Shown in pieces: positions 37,124 through 48,459 of a stretch of DNA of 64,000 bases (within the stretch, counting starts at the first letter, position 1; each line of letters opens with the position of its first letter). The notes beneath the pieces were generated by a model. It did no database searches and had not been told where the DNA came from. It worked only from the letters and a program-made list of their open reading frames with translations. The DNA is from Marchantia polymorpha subsp. ruderalis (taxonomy: Eukaryota; Streptophyta; Marchantiopsida; Marchantiales; Marchantiaceae). Position numbers and translations under genes: made by a program. The stretch spans positions 20,090,501-20,154,500 of the forward strand of contig AP031353.1 of assembly GCA_037833965.1 (NCBI GenBank), given 5' to 3'.

Positions 37124-37867
37124 GTCGTATCAATCTAAACACTCTAAATTATAGGTCGAAACACCAAAAAATATTGTAACTTCTCACTCAAGCGTCCATG
37201 CACCTTCAAACTTGATGAGCTTCTGCCGAATATCAATCTCCAAGTCCCCAAAAATTTTCAGCCTCAGGTCATGCTTTGTCGAAAAGATAAAAATGTCTGA
37301 ACATTTTTGTGACCACCTTAGCACTCGAGATAAAAAGTCGAAACTCAAAATGGTCTTTACTTCTGACTCAAGCGTCCGTTCACCTTCAAACTTTTTATGC
37401 TACTCCACGCCCCTGCAAATTTTCAGCTTCCGTGGACACTCAGACGCGAAGAAACGATCTCTGCAAGAAACGATCTCGACCCCAACACTTGAAAACTCCA
37501 ACTCGAAACTTGAGAAATCCGTGAACTTTGGCGTCTCAACTCCAAAATGCGTGAAATTTTGCAGGCTGGAGCGCGCTACCCAACTCCACGCCCCTGCAAA
37601 TTTTCAGCTTCCGTGGACACTCAGACGCGAAGAAACGATCTCTGCAAGAAACGATCTCGACCCCAACACTCGAAAACTCCAACTCGAAACTTGAGAAATC
37701 CGTGAACTTCGGCGTCCCAACTCCAAAATGCGTGAAATTTTGCAGGCTGGAGCGCGCTACCCAACTCCACGCCCTTGCAAATTTTCAGCTTCCGTGGACA
37801 CTCAGACGCGAAGAAACGATCTCTGCAAGAAACGATCTCAACCCCAACACTCGAAAACTCCGAAAAC
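37124..37867 (-). repeat. C3 5' UTR: type-2 monomer(s) joined to type-1 monomers
   Basis: About 1.5 type-2 units (37124-37400) jump at GCTAC to about 2.5 type-1 units (37401-37867), skipping the normal type-1/type-2 joint. Both monomer types have GCTAC near the joint, so recombination or a template jump between monomers at microhomology is likely. The 5' end abuts the TTCTA duplication in A2. Confidence 0.85.
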
Positions 37868-37872
37868 TTCTA

Positions 37873-40800
37873 CAACCAAGTATGTGAGTGCTAATCCGAT
37901 TTGGAAGATGGCGGACATCATCAACATTGTGGAGACGTGGGAACATGAGAGCAACACTATTGGAGAGATACCAGGGTTTACTTTGGTGGGATCCACTTGG
38001 AATCAGAGAAGTCAACGAGCTGGAAGAGGCTATGGCGGTATTGCTACTTTCATCAGATCTCAATTTCTACCTTTGATACATTTAGAAGGTCAGGATATTG
38101 GAGGTCAATATCATTGGCTTCGTCTTGGTTTGGTTGGAGGATCTTATAGTTATTTGGCTGTTTGTTACTTTGCACCATTGTCCATGCCTATCTACTCCAC
38201 ACGCACTTGCAATCGGAGTCAACCATTCCATCGACTTATAGGAGATGTTCTCAATTATCAGAGCAAAGGTGAAGTTTTTCTGGTTGGAGATTTCAATGCT
38301 CGAATAGGTTGTGCACAATTTACTCAAGTTGGTGATCTCTTGAGTTCTCCCTCCTTTGAAGAACTTGAAGATAGTATGTGGTGTAGAAAGTCTTCTGATA
38401 TTTGTACAAATCCTTTGACAGAACACTTTCTAACCTTTGGAGCCACATGTAATTTGAAAGTTCTCAACGGTATCTCTCTCTTTCCCAACTCCCTTTCCAA
38501 TACGTGCTTTTCTCCTACAGGTGTTAGCACCATTGATTATCTTCTATCTTCAGCCACTCATAGCTCTTTTATTTCGAAATTTGATATTCTAGAACCTCAG
38601 CCAGAGTCAGATCATGCACCTCTCTTATTTACTCTCTTGTTATCAAAAACAATCCCTCTCTCTCCATGCCATTCTGTTTTAGCTTCTCCCAAGTTTCGTT
38701 TAGATCCTAGTAAGAAAGAGTTGTACATGTTACATTTTCAAAACCTTTTGACTCACACTTCATGGAGCCTTGATCCACATACAGCGAGTGGGCAATTAAT
38801 AGAGTTGCTCAAAGACACTGCTTCTAAGTTCTTTTTGCGGCACAAGGATCGAAGAGCTAGGGGGCTTCCTTGCAATGGATGGTTTAACTTGGATTGTAAG
38901 CAAGCGAGGATGAGATCAGTTGACAAGTCTTTGGATTTCCAAAGTCGGCTTACCTTGACAAGGCGTTACAAAGACTTGGTGAAGTCTAAAAAAAGAGCTT
39001 TTTTGAGGACGAAGCAGGAATCCTTGACAAAGGAGTTGATGGAGAATCCCAAATCCTTAATCCTTTTGGAGACGGTTAGCTGTAAGATCTTCAAAACCTA
39101 CTCTTGATCCCAAGAGTTTGATTTACTTTGCTGAAAAGCTTTATTTCTTTCCCAACGCTGCATCAATGCCTTGTTGTGAAGGAACATCAAGCTTATTTTC
39201 TGAATCAGAGGTGATGACTCAAGTTAGAAAATTAGCTAATGGTAAATCGGAGGATTTGGATGGTCTCTCTATTGAACTTTTGAAGTGGGGAGGAGATCTT
39301 ATTGGACCGAGACTCACCAAAGCGTTAGAGAATGCAGCTATGTATGGTTTTCCTTCAGCTTGGTCATTACGGAAGATTGTGCCTATTCACAAGTCAGGAA
39401 GGAAGGACTTGGTGACAAACTATCGCACTATCATGGTGGGTAGTGTTTTTGCCAAGTTGTTTGGCAAATTGGTGGAGTCAAAGTTGAGCACATGGACTGA
39501 ATCTCACCGAAAGAGAGCGCGGTTTCAAGCAGGCTTTCGCCCCACATACAACACCATTGACCATATCTTGGCTTTGCGTGTTTTATGGGAGAAATCGAAG
39601 GGCAATGGCAAAGCTTTGTTTTGCGCCTTCATTGATTTTAAGAAAGCTTTTGACACCGTACCTCGTGAGCTATTATGGGAAAGGCTGCAAGTCATTGGAG
39701 TACCATCAGATCTTCTAGCAGCTGTGGCCACGCTTTACCAATCTGTTCGAGCCAAGATCAACACTTCTCAAACTGAAGAGGTTTTGAGTACCATTGGAGT
39801 GATTCAAGGTTGTCCTCTCTCTCCTACTCTATTTGGAGTTTTTATAGATGATATCGAAGAGTGGTTGGAGGCATGTGATAGTGAAGGTGTCAAGCTTGGA
39901 AACTTTGTTATCAAAGCTCTCTTGTATGCAGATGATATCATATTACTAGCACGTGATGCAATTAGTTTACAGAAACACCTATACACTTTGGCTAGCTTTT
40001 GTACCCAGAATCAGATGGAGGTAAATATAGAGAAGTCCAAAGTCATGATAGTGGGCACTAGATCCAAGTTTTCCTTCTATTACCAGGATCTACAATTAGA
40101 AGAGGTGAAGAGTTATAAATATCTAGGCATTGATTTTTCTAATGATTATAGTTGGGCACTTTGTGTGCAAAAGAGAGTAGAAGGTGGTTACAAAGCTCTA
40201 TATTCATTGCTAAATCGGTGTAGAAGGGCTCATCTTGTGTCTTGGAGTCTTAGGAAATTTTTATTCAGAAGCTTAGTGTTGCCGGTAGTATTGTATGGAA
40301 CCCAAGTGTGGGGTTCTGGTTGTAAGAAGACAGGATGGGAGCGTGTGGAGAGGGTGCAGAAGATATTTCTACAAGAAGAATTGGGTGTGAGAAACCAAAC
40401 CTCATATGCTATTCTTCTTGCGGAAACAGGTTGTTTACCTCTAGAGGCTGAAGCTCTATACTTGACCATCACTTACATCACAAGGGTGAGATCTCTTGAT
40501 GCTTCTCGCCTTCCTCCTCAGGCTTTGAGTGCCACACGTGCCAAAGGATGGTTAGCGGATGTGATAACTTGGTCTTTGAGGTGGAATGTGACGGAACGCG
40601 ATTGGGACCTACAACCTATAGCACTACGTGAACGTCTAAAGGAGGAGTTTCTGAACATTATTTGGAGCAAGCGCGGCACCAAGATGCAGTTTTATCAACT
40701 TCATGTGAATCCTATGCTTGTTTATTGTGAACAGGATTACCTACTTGCAGGAATCTCTACGTCCTTACGTCATCTTATTGCTAGGCATAGAACTGGATCT

Positions 40801-41055
40801 CATAGGCTAGGAATTGAGGAAGGATGTTGGCTTAATATTGATAGGAGTCAACGTATTTGTAGGCTATGTGATGGAAGAGAAGTTGAGGATGAAGAGCATG
40901 TATTTCTTACTTGTACTAGATATGCAGAGATTAGAGTGACCCATAATATAGATGTAGAGAATTTTTATTCTTTGTTACAGTTAGTTCCTTTTGATTTAGG
41001 TTGTTATATTAGGGACATTATTAGTTATCGTTCTAGTGCTCTTGGCACTAGCTAG
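37873..41055 (+). pseudogene. A2 ORF2, main part, frameshifted
   Basis: Resumes after C3 with the codons for TTKYVSANPIW and has all endonuclease and RT motifs, plus the zinc finger, ending TAG 41053-41055. A 7-bp tandem duplication (AATCCTT, about 39054-39067) shifts the frame in the linker before RT. A second frame is open from there to the end. One finger-flanking substitution (EEGCW for EEGRW) is seen. Confidence 0.9.
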
Positions 41056-41172
41056 GGTTTGGCCTTTGGGGTCTTTTCCCTTGTTTGTGGCTGTCGCTTG
41101 TATTGTGTTTTTCAGCCTTTTGACCCTTTGGATCCCCCGGGCTTGATCTATTACCATTTACCATTTACCATT

Positions 41173-41818
41173 TATTCTTCTTGCGGAAACAGGTTGTCTA
41201 CCTCTTGAGGCTGAAGCTCTCTACTTGACCATCACTTATATTAGAAGGGTGAGATCTCTTGATGCTTCTCGACTTCCTCTTCATGCTTTGCGTGCCACAC
41301 GTTCCAAGGGATGGTTTGCAGATGTGATGACTTGGTCTTTGAGGTGGAATGTGACGGAATTGGATTGGGATCTGCAACCTATGGCCCTTCGCGAGCGTAT
41401 TAAGGAGGAGTTTCTCAACATCATTTGGAGGAGAGGAGGCACTAAAATGCAGTTTTATCAACTTCATGTGAATCCTATGCTTATTTATTGTGAGCAAGGG
41501 TACCTTGTTGCAGAGATTGCTACATCTTTACGTCATATTATTGCTAGGCACAGAACAGGATCTCATAGGCTTGGAATTGAGGAAGGACGTTGGTTGAATA
41601 TTGATAGGATTGAACGGATTTGTAGGCTATGTAATGGGAGAAATGTTGAGGATGAAGAGCATGTGTTTATTACTTGTACTAGATATATAGAGATTCGAGT
41701 GGCGCATAAAGTTGATGTCGAGAATTTCTTTTCTCTGCTTCAACTCGAGCCTTATGATTTAGGTTGTTACATTAGAGATATTATTAGTTACCGTTCTAGT
41801 GCTTTGGGCACTAGCTAG
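41173..41818 (+). pseudogene. C2 ORF2, C-terminal part
   Basis: Continues the C2 frame after A2, from the codons for ILLAETGCLPLE to TAG 41816-41818, with the zinc finger slightly altered (CRLCNGRNVEDEEH). Followed by the C2 3' UTR and tail to 41931. Confidence 0.9.
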
Positions 41819-41931
41819 GGGGTTCTTTTGGTTCTCTCCTAGTTTGGAGTTGGATTGTTTGTATTGTGTTTTTTAGCCTTTTGACCCTTTGGGTCCCACG
41901 GGCTTGATCTATTTACCATTTACCATTTACC

Positions 41932-42230
41932 AAGATGACGTAAGGACGTAGAGATTCCTGCAAGTAGGTAATCCTGTTCACAATAAACAAGCATAGGATT
42001 CACATGAAGTTGATAAAACTGCATCTTGGTGCCGCGCTTGCTCCAAATAATGTTCAGAAACTCCTCCTTTAGACGTTCACGTAGTGCTATAGGTTGTAGG
42101 TCCCAATCGCGTTCCGTCACATTCCACCTCAAAGACCAAGTTATCACATCCGCTAACCATCCTTTGGCACGTGTGGCACTCAAAGCCTGAGGAGGAAGGC
42201 GAGAAGCATCAAGAGATCTCACCCTTGTGA
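41932..42230 (-). pseudogene. A3 ORF2 fragment (C-terminal third)
   Basis: Covers RVRSLDASRLPPQAL through the IALRERLKEEFLNII region to STSLRHL. Cut by C2 on the left and B5 on the right. Confidence 0.85.
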
Positions 42231-44304
42231 CTTGGTGAAGTCCAAGAAACGAGCATTTTTGAGGCAGAAGCAAGAGTGCTTGACAAAGGAGCTCTTGGAG
42301 AATCCCAAATCCTTTTGGAGGCGGTTGGCAGTACGATCTTCTAAACCTACTCTTGATCCCAAGTCTTTGATTTCTTTTGCTGAAAAGCTTTATTTCTTTC
42401 CCAATGTTGCATCTATGCCACATTGTGAAGGAAATCCAGGCTTATTTTCAGAAGTTGAAGTGATGACTCAACTCAGACAATTGGCAAATGGTAAATGTGA
42501 GGATTTGGATGGGCTTTCCATTGAACTTCTCAAGTGGGGAGGAGATGCTATTGGACCTATACTCACGAAAGTGTTAGAGGATGCTGCTATTCATGGCTTT
42601 CCTTCATCTTGGTCTCTACGGAAGATTGTTCCTATTCACAAATCTGGGAGCAAGGCCTTGGTGACAAACTATCGCACTATCATGGTGGGTAGTATTTTTG
42701 CCAAGTTATTTGGCAAATTGGTGGAGTCAAAGTTGAGCACATGGGTTGAATCTTGTCAGAAGAGAGCGCGGTTCCAAGCTGGTTTTCGTCCTACATTCAA
42801 CACTATAGACCATATCTTGGTTTTACGTGTTCTATGGGAGAAATCCAAGGGTAATGGAAAAGCTTTGTTTTGTGCCTTCATTGATTTCAAGAAAGCTTTT
42901 GACACAGTACCTCGTGAGCTTTTATGGCAAAGATTGCAAGCCATTGGAGTACCATCAGATCTCTTGGCAGCGGTGGCTGCATTATACCACTCAGTTCGGG
43001 CCAAGATCAACACTTCTCAAACCGAAGAGATTATCAGCACCATTGGAGTCATTCAAGGTTGTCCTCTCTCTCCCACTCTCTTTGGAGTTTTCATAGATGA
43101 TATAGAAAGGTGGTTGGAGGATTGTGATAGCGAAGGTGTTAAACTTGGAGGCTTTGTCATCAAAGCTCTTTTGTATGCAGATGATGTCATATTACTAGCA
43201 CGTGATGCCACTAGTTTACAGAAACACCTCGACACTTTGGCTAGCTTTTGTACTCAAAATCAGATGGAAGTCAATTTGGAGAAGTCCAAAGTCATTCTTG
43301 TGGGCACTAGATCCAAGCTCTCTTTCTGTTACAAAGGATTAGAGTTGGAACAAGTGAAAAGTTACAAATATTTGGGCATTGATTTCTCATCTGATTATAG
43401 TTGGGCACTTTGTGTGCAAAAGAGGGTAGAAGCTGGTTTCAAAGCTCTATATTCATTGCTAAATAGATGTAGAGGAGCTCATCTAGTGTCTTGGAGTCTT
43501 AGGAAATTCTTATTCAGGAGCTTAGTGTTTCCCGTTATCTTATATGGAACACAAGTGTGGGGTCCTGGTTGTAAGAAGACAGGTTGGCAGCGTTTGGAGA
43601 GGGTGCAAAAGATCTTCTTACAAGAAGAATTGGGTGTGAGGACCCAAACTTCTTATGCAATTCTTCTTGCGGAAACAGGTTGTCTACCTCTTGAGGCTGA
43701 AGCTCTCTTTTTGACTATCACTTACGTCAAAAGAGTGAGATCTCTTGATGCTTCTCGACTACCTCTTGAAGCTATGCATGCCACACGTCCCAAGGGTTGG
43801 TTTGCAGATGTGGTGACTTGGTCTTTGAGGTGGAATGTGACGGAACTCGATTGGAATTTGCAACCTATTGCCCTACGCGAGCGTATTAGGGAGGAATTTC
43901 TCAGCATTATGTGGAGCACACGAGGCACCAAGATGCAGTTTTATCAACTTCATGTGAATCCTATCCTTATTTATTGTGAGCAAGGATACTTACTTGCAGG
44001 GATATCTACTTCTTTACGTCATGTTATTGCTAGACATAGAACTGGATCTCATAGTCTTGGGATTGAAGAAGGGCGTTGGTTGAACATTGATAGGAGTGAA
44101 CGTATTTGTAGGCTATGTGATGGAAGAAAAGTTGAGGATGAAGAGCATGTATTTCTTATTTGTTCTAGGTATGTAGAGATTCGAGGGGCGCATAAAGTTG
44201 ATGTCGAGAATTTCTTTTCTCTGCTTCAACTCGAGCCTTATGATTTAGGTTGTTACATTAGAGATATTATTAGTTACCGTTCTAGTGCTTTGGGCACTAG
44301 CTAG
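42231..44304 (+). pseudogene. Family B ORF2, 5'-truncated (RT and zinc finger)
   Basis: About 690 codons open to TAG 44302-44304. RT motifs and zinc finger are present (the last finger cysteine is in an LIC context); the endonuclease is absent. It belongs to the PKSL/LQAIGV/IREEF sublineage with B3 and B9. Confidence 0.9.
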
Positions 44305-44413
44305 GGGGTTCTTTTGGTTCTCTCCTAGTTTGGAGTTGAATTGTTTGTATTGTGTTTTTTAGCCTTTTGACCCTTTGGGTCCCACGGGCTTGATCTATTT
44401 ACCATTTACCATT
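42231..44413 (+). mobile_element. LINE family B element B5, 5'-truncated in ORF2
   Basis: Begins at the codons for DLVKSKKRAF and ends with an ATTTACC tail at 44413. It is inserted antisense into A3, with loss of about 2 host bases and no clear duplication. Confidence 0.9.
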
Positions 44414-45057
44414 TAAGTGATGGTCAAGTATAGAGCTTCAGCCTCTAGAGGTAAACAACCTGTTTCCGCAAGAAGAATAGCATATGAGGTTTGGTTTCTC
44501 ACACCCAATTCTTCTTGTAGAAATATCTTCTGCACCCTCTCCACACGCTCCCATCCTGTCTTCTTACAACCAGAACCCCACACTTGGGTTCCATACAATA
44601 CTACCGGCAACACTAAGCTTCTGAATAAAAATTTCCTAAGACTCCAAGACACAAGATGAGCCCTTCTACACCGATTTAGCAATGAATATAGAGCTTTGTA
44701 ACCACCTTCTACTCTCTTTTGCACACAAAGTGCCCAACTATAATCATTAGAAAAATCAATGCCTAGATATTTATAACTCTTCACCTCTTCTAATTGTAGA
44801 TCCTGGTAATAGAAGGAAAACTTGGATCTAGTGCCCACTATCATGACTTTGGACTTCTCTATATTTACCTCCATCTGATTCTGGGTACAAAAGCTAGCCA
44901 AAGTGTATAGGTGTTTCTGTAAACTAATTGCATCACGTGCTAGTAATATGATATCATCTGCATACAAGAGAGCTTTGATAACAAAGTTTCCAAACTTGAC
45001 ACCTTCACTATCACATGCCTCCAACCACTCTTCGATATCATCTATAAAAACTCCAAA
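44414..45057 (-). pseudogene. A3 ORF2 fragment (RT palm to ILLAETG region)
   Basis: Antisense; in sense it runs from GVFIDDIEEWLEACDSEG through YADD, NQMEVNIEKSK and YKYLGIDFS to the B5 site. Upstream of GVFIDDI the sequence changes to filler and then C6. Confidence 0.87.
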
Positions 45058-45268
45058 AAACAATCTGAATAGGAACAATCTTACGCATGGACCAAGTTGA
45101 TGGAAAACCATGAACCATAGCATCTTCCAAAAGCTTAGTGAGAACCGGTTCAAATGGTAAATGGTAAATGGTAAATAGATCAAGCCCGTGGGACCCAAAG
45201 GGTCAAAAGGCTAAAAAACACAATACAAACAATCCAACTCCAAACTAGGAGAGAACCAAAAGAACCCC

Positions 45269-46983
45269 CTAGCTAGTGCCCAAAGCACTAGAATGGTAAC
45301 TAATAATATCTCTAATGTAACAACCTAAATCATAAGGCTCGAGTTGAAGCAGAGAAAAGAAATTCTCGACATCAACTTTATGCGCCACTCGAATCTCTAC
45401 ATACCTAGAACAAGTAAGAAATACATGCTCTTCATCCTCAACTTTTCTTCCATCACATAGCCTACAAATACGTTCACTCCTATCAATGTTCAACCAACGC
45501 CCTTCTTCAATCCCAAGACTATGGGATCCAGTTCTATGTCTAGCAATAATATGACGTAAAGAAGTAGATATCTCTGCAGGTAAGTATCCTTGCTCACAAT
45601 AAACAAGCATAGGATTCACATGAAATTGATAAAACTGCATCTTGGTGCCTCGTCTGCTCCACATAATGCTGAGAAATTCCTCCTTAATACGCTCGCGTAG
45701 GGCAATAGGTTGCAAATTCCAATCGAGTTCCGTCACATTCCACCTCAAAGACCAAGTCACCATATCTGCAAACCAACCCTTGGGACGTGTGGCACGCAAA
45801 GCTTCAAGAGGAAGTAGAGAAGCATCAAGAGATCTCACTCTTTTGACGTAAGTGATAGTCAAAAAGAGAGCTTCAGCCTCAAGAGGTAGACAACCTGTTT
45901 CCGCAAGAAGAATTGCATAAGAAGTTTGGGTCCTCACACCCAATTCTTCTTGTAAGAAGATCTTTTGCACCCTCTCCAAACGCTGCCAACCTGTCTTCTT
46001 ACAACCAGGACCCCACACTTGTGTTCCATATAAGATAACGGGAAACACTAAGCTCCTGAATAAGAATTTCCTAAGACTCCAAGACACTAGATGAGCTCCT
46101 CTACATCTATTTAGCAATGAATATAGAGCTTTGAAACCAGCTTCTACCCTCTTTTGCACACAAAGTGCCCAACTATAATCAAATGAGAAATCAATGCCCA
46201 AATATTTGTAACTTTTCACTTGTTCCAACTCTAATCCTTTGTAACAGAAAGAGAGCTTGGATCTAGTGCCCACAAGAATGACTTTGGACTTCTCCAAATT
46301 GACTTCCATCTGATTTTGAGTACAAAAGCTAGCCAAAGTGTCGAGGTGTTTCTGTAAACTAGTGGCATCACGTGCTAGTAATATGACATCATCTGCATAC
46401 AAAAGAGCTTTGATGACAAAGCCTCCAAGTTTAACACCTTCGCTATCACAATCCTCCAACCATCTTTCTATATCATCTATGAAAACTCCAAAGAGAGTGG
46501 GAGAGAGAGGACAACCTTGAATGACTCCAATGGTGCTGATAATCTCTTCGGTCTGAGAAGTGTTGATCTTGGCCCGAACTGAGTGGTATAATGCAGCCAC
46601 TGCTGCCAAGAGATCTGATGGTACTCCAATGGTTTGCAATCTTTGCCATAAAAGCTCACGAGGTACTGTGTCAAAAGCTTTCTTGAAATCAATGAAGGCA
46701 CAAAACAAAGCTTTTCCATTACCCTTGGATTTCTCCCATAGAACACGTAAAACCAAGATATGGTCTATAGTGTTGAATGTAGGACGAAAACCAGCTTGGA
46801 ACTGTGCTCTTTTCTGACAAGATTCAGCCCATGTGCTCAACTTTGACTCCACCAATTTGCCAAATAACTTGGCAAAAATACTACCCACCATGATAGTGCG
46901 ATAGTTTGTCACCAAGGCCTTGCTCCCAGATTTGTGAATAGGAACAATCTTCCGTAGAGACCAAGATGAAGGAAAGCCATGAA
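45269..46983 (-). pseudogene. B6 ORF2, C-terminal half
   Basis: About 570 codons from HGFPSSWSLRK to TAG at 45269-45271, with RT motifs and zinc finger. It lacks endonuclease and linker. Small differences such as SFDYSW for SSDYSW and ISYHSS for ISYRSS mark it as a distinct copy. Confidence 0.88.
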
Positions 46984-46993
46984 GCTATATCTA

Positions 46994-47687
46994 TATCACG
47001 TAGATAAGCTACAAAACCTGCATCTTGAGCTTCTTTGACTTTTGCAAGCTCCTTCCTTCTTGCTTCAACTTGAAGAGGTGTAAGATCTGGATCTAACCAA
47101 ATCCTCCGTCCCTTGAGAATGGCCTTGTTAGCTAAAGCCATATCACGTTGAGCTTGATCCACAAACTTAACTATAATGGCACGAGGTTGTGTGCCTTTGT
47201 TGCCAATACGATAAGCATGAGCCAAATCCGGATTAGGAACATCAAGTGTTTCAGTCAAAAACTTGGTGACCATACTCTTCACCTCTTCCTTCTCAGATTC
47301 AGGTAGACCCGAAATCCTCACATTCTTCATACGAGCAAATTGATTAGCCTTTTCAATCTCTTGCTCTTGACAGAAAGAGATATGAGCAGACTTGGTAGCT
47401 TCAGCATAGGACTTCATTTTCACTTCTAGAGTTTCAACCACTTCATGCAAAGCAGGAGTAGTAACAGTAGAAGCTTGAGAACCAACCTTGTCTTGAATGT
47501 CCTCAACAGATCCAGAGATTTGGAGCATGATCTTCTCAAAACTTTTGTGAGAAATCTTCAACTCCCTGATTTCATTCTTTGCAGCAGCCAAGGCAACATT
47601 TTGTGCCTTGAATTCTTGGCGTAGCACTTTCAATTCCTCCAAAACCGTTTGCACAAGATTGAGAAGTTTGTTTTCAGAATCCATCAT
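46994..47687 (-). pseudogene. B6 ORF1, fused out of frame to ORF2 remnant
   Basis: ATG at 47687. The coiled coil and RRM-like domain are complete to YLRD; then filler and ORF2 sequence in another frame give a short foreign end. The breakpoint is the same as in B2 at 7773. Confidence 0.88.
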
Positions 47688-47827
47688 GAACCCAACTTTG
47701 CAATCAATACAATCTCCTCACCACTTGATAAGTTCAATGGACAAGCCATCTAAATCCTCACATTTGCCATTTGCTAATTTTCGGAGAATAGTCATCACCT
47801 CTCCTTCCGAAAATAATCCAGGTGTTG

Positions 47828-48459
47828 GTAAATGGTAAATGGTAAATAGATCAAGCCCGTGGGACCCAAAGGGTCAAAAGGCTAAAAAACACAATACAAA
47901 CAATCCAACTTCAAACTAGGAGAGAACCAAAAGAACCCCCTAGCTAGTGCCCAAAGCACTAGAACGGTAACTAATAATATCTCTAATGTAACAACCTAAA
48001 TCATAAGGCTCGAGTTGAAGCAGAGAAAAGAAATTCTTGACATCAACTTTATGCGCCATTCGAATCTCTACATACCTAGAACAAGTAAGAAATACATGCT
48101 CTTCATCCTCAACTTTTCTTCCATCACATAGCCTACAAATACGTTCACTCCTATCAATGTTCAACCAACGCCCTTCTTCAATCCCAAGACTATGGGATCC
48201 AGTTCTATGTCTAGCAATAATATGACGTAAAGAAGTAGATATCTCTGCAAGTAAGTATCCTTGCTCACAATAAACAAGCATAGGATTCACATGAAATTGA
48301 TAAAACTGCATCTTGGTGCCTCGTCTGCTCCACATAATGCTAAGAAATTCCTCCTTAATACGCTCGCGTAGGGCAATAGGTTGCAAATTCCAATCGAGTT
48401 CCGTCACATTCCACCTCAAAGACCAAGTCACCACATCTGCAAACCAACCCTTGGGACGT
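47828..48459 (-). mobile_element. LINE family B element B7, short 5'-truncated copy
   Basis: 3' UTR with tail (47828-47939) and the last ~172 codons of ORF2 (47940-48459), including the zinc finger. It is inserted in sense relative to C6 at GTGTTG, which occurs on both sides. The 5' joint falls in shared GTGT microhomology. Confidence 0.9.

Larger units (their letters stand above)
17384..37867 (-). mobile_element. LINE family C element C3, near full-length, host of B4 and C4
   Basis: Its 3' end (tail with slightly degenerate ATTTACC units) is at 17384 and its 5' UTR ends at 37867. Own segments: 17384-17963, 22673-22994, 23067-24343, 35131-36802 and 36882-37867. It is flanked by a 5-bp duplication, TTCTA. 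It carries B4, C4 and two antisense micro-insertions. One of these (22995-23060) is also present in C7 at the same codon and so was inherited from a common source element. Confidence 0.9.
14846..41172 (+). mobile_element. LINE family A element A2 with 5' UTR array, host of C3
   Basis: Own sequence: 14846-17383 (monomers, ORF1, first codons of ORF2) and 37873-41172 (rest of ORF2, 3' UTR, tail). It is inserted in sense into C2 ORF2 between CTTATG and TATTCTTC with a 1-bp loss and no clear duplication. C3 is inserted antisense at the start of A2 ORF2, with target duplication TTCTA at 17379-17383 and 37868-37872. Confidence 0.9.
9491..41931 (+). mobile_element. LINE family C element C2, outer host of a five-level nest
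   Basis: 5'-truncated at about ORF1 codon 59. Its own sequence is 9491-10038, 10095-11883, 14022-14845 and 41173-41931, ending in a 3' UTR with an ATTTACC tail. It is interrupted by a micro-insertion (10039-10091), B3 (11884-14021) and A2 (14846-41172). At each joint the flanks match uninterrupted C copies at 31813-35019, apart from a 1-bp loss at the A2 site. The sequence after 41931 is antisense A (A3), so C2 probably lies inside A3, whose other half is out of view. Confidence 0.88.
41932..45057 (-). mobile_element. LINE family A element A3 (3' half), host of B5, fused to C6
   Basis: Antisense A ORF2 sequence 41932-42230 and 44414-45057. The left edge abuts the C2 tail; its own 3' UTR is not in view and is presumably left of the window. 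On the right, sense A sequence begins at GVFIDDI and is preceded by C sequence through 8 bp of filler (45058-45065). The element is therefore a C(5')-A(3') chimera or a deletion fusion. Confidence 0.82.
45154..47703 (-). mobile_element. LINE family B element B6 with internal deletion
   Basis: Tail at 45154 and 5' end a few bases upstream of ORF1 (47703), flanked by TCAA (45150-45153 and 47704-47707). Between ORF1 codon ~231 and ORF2 codon ~510, about 1.5 kb is missing and replaced by the 10-bp filler GCTATATCTA (46984-46993). The outer ends are a normal insertion. The deletion either occurred during reverse transcription by a template jump or came later. Confidence 0.88.

Noticed and set aside
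17384-37867. The nested structure as an assembly artefact
   Set aside because: Host flanks rejoin in the correct frame at most joints, and several have short target duplications. Misassembly would not produce these. The C7 duplication and the C-A joint remain the least certain.
39050-39070. Programmed frameshift in A2 ORF2
   Set aside because: The shift is caused by a 7-bp tandem duplication (AATCCTT) absent from A1; it is an ordinary mutation.
46984-46994. B6 internal deletion as a spliced-out intron
   Set aside because: The missing segment begins with GT in sense, but its end is not AG and 10 bp of filler is present. Deletion or template jump fits better.
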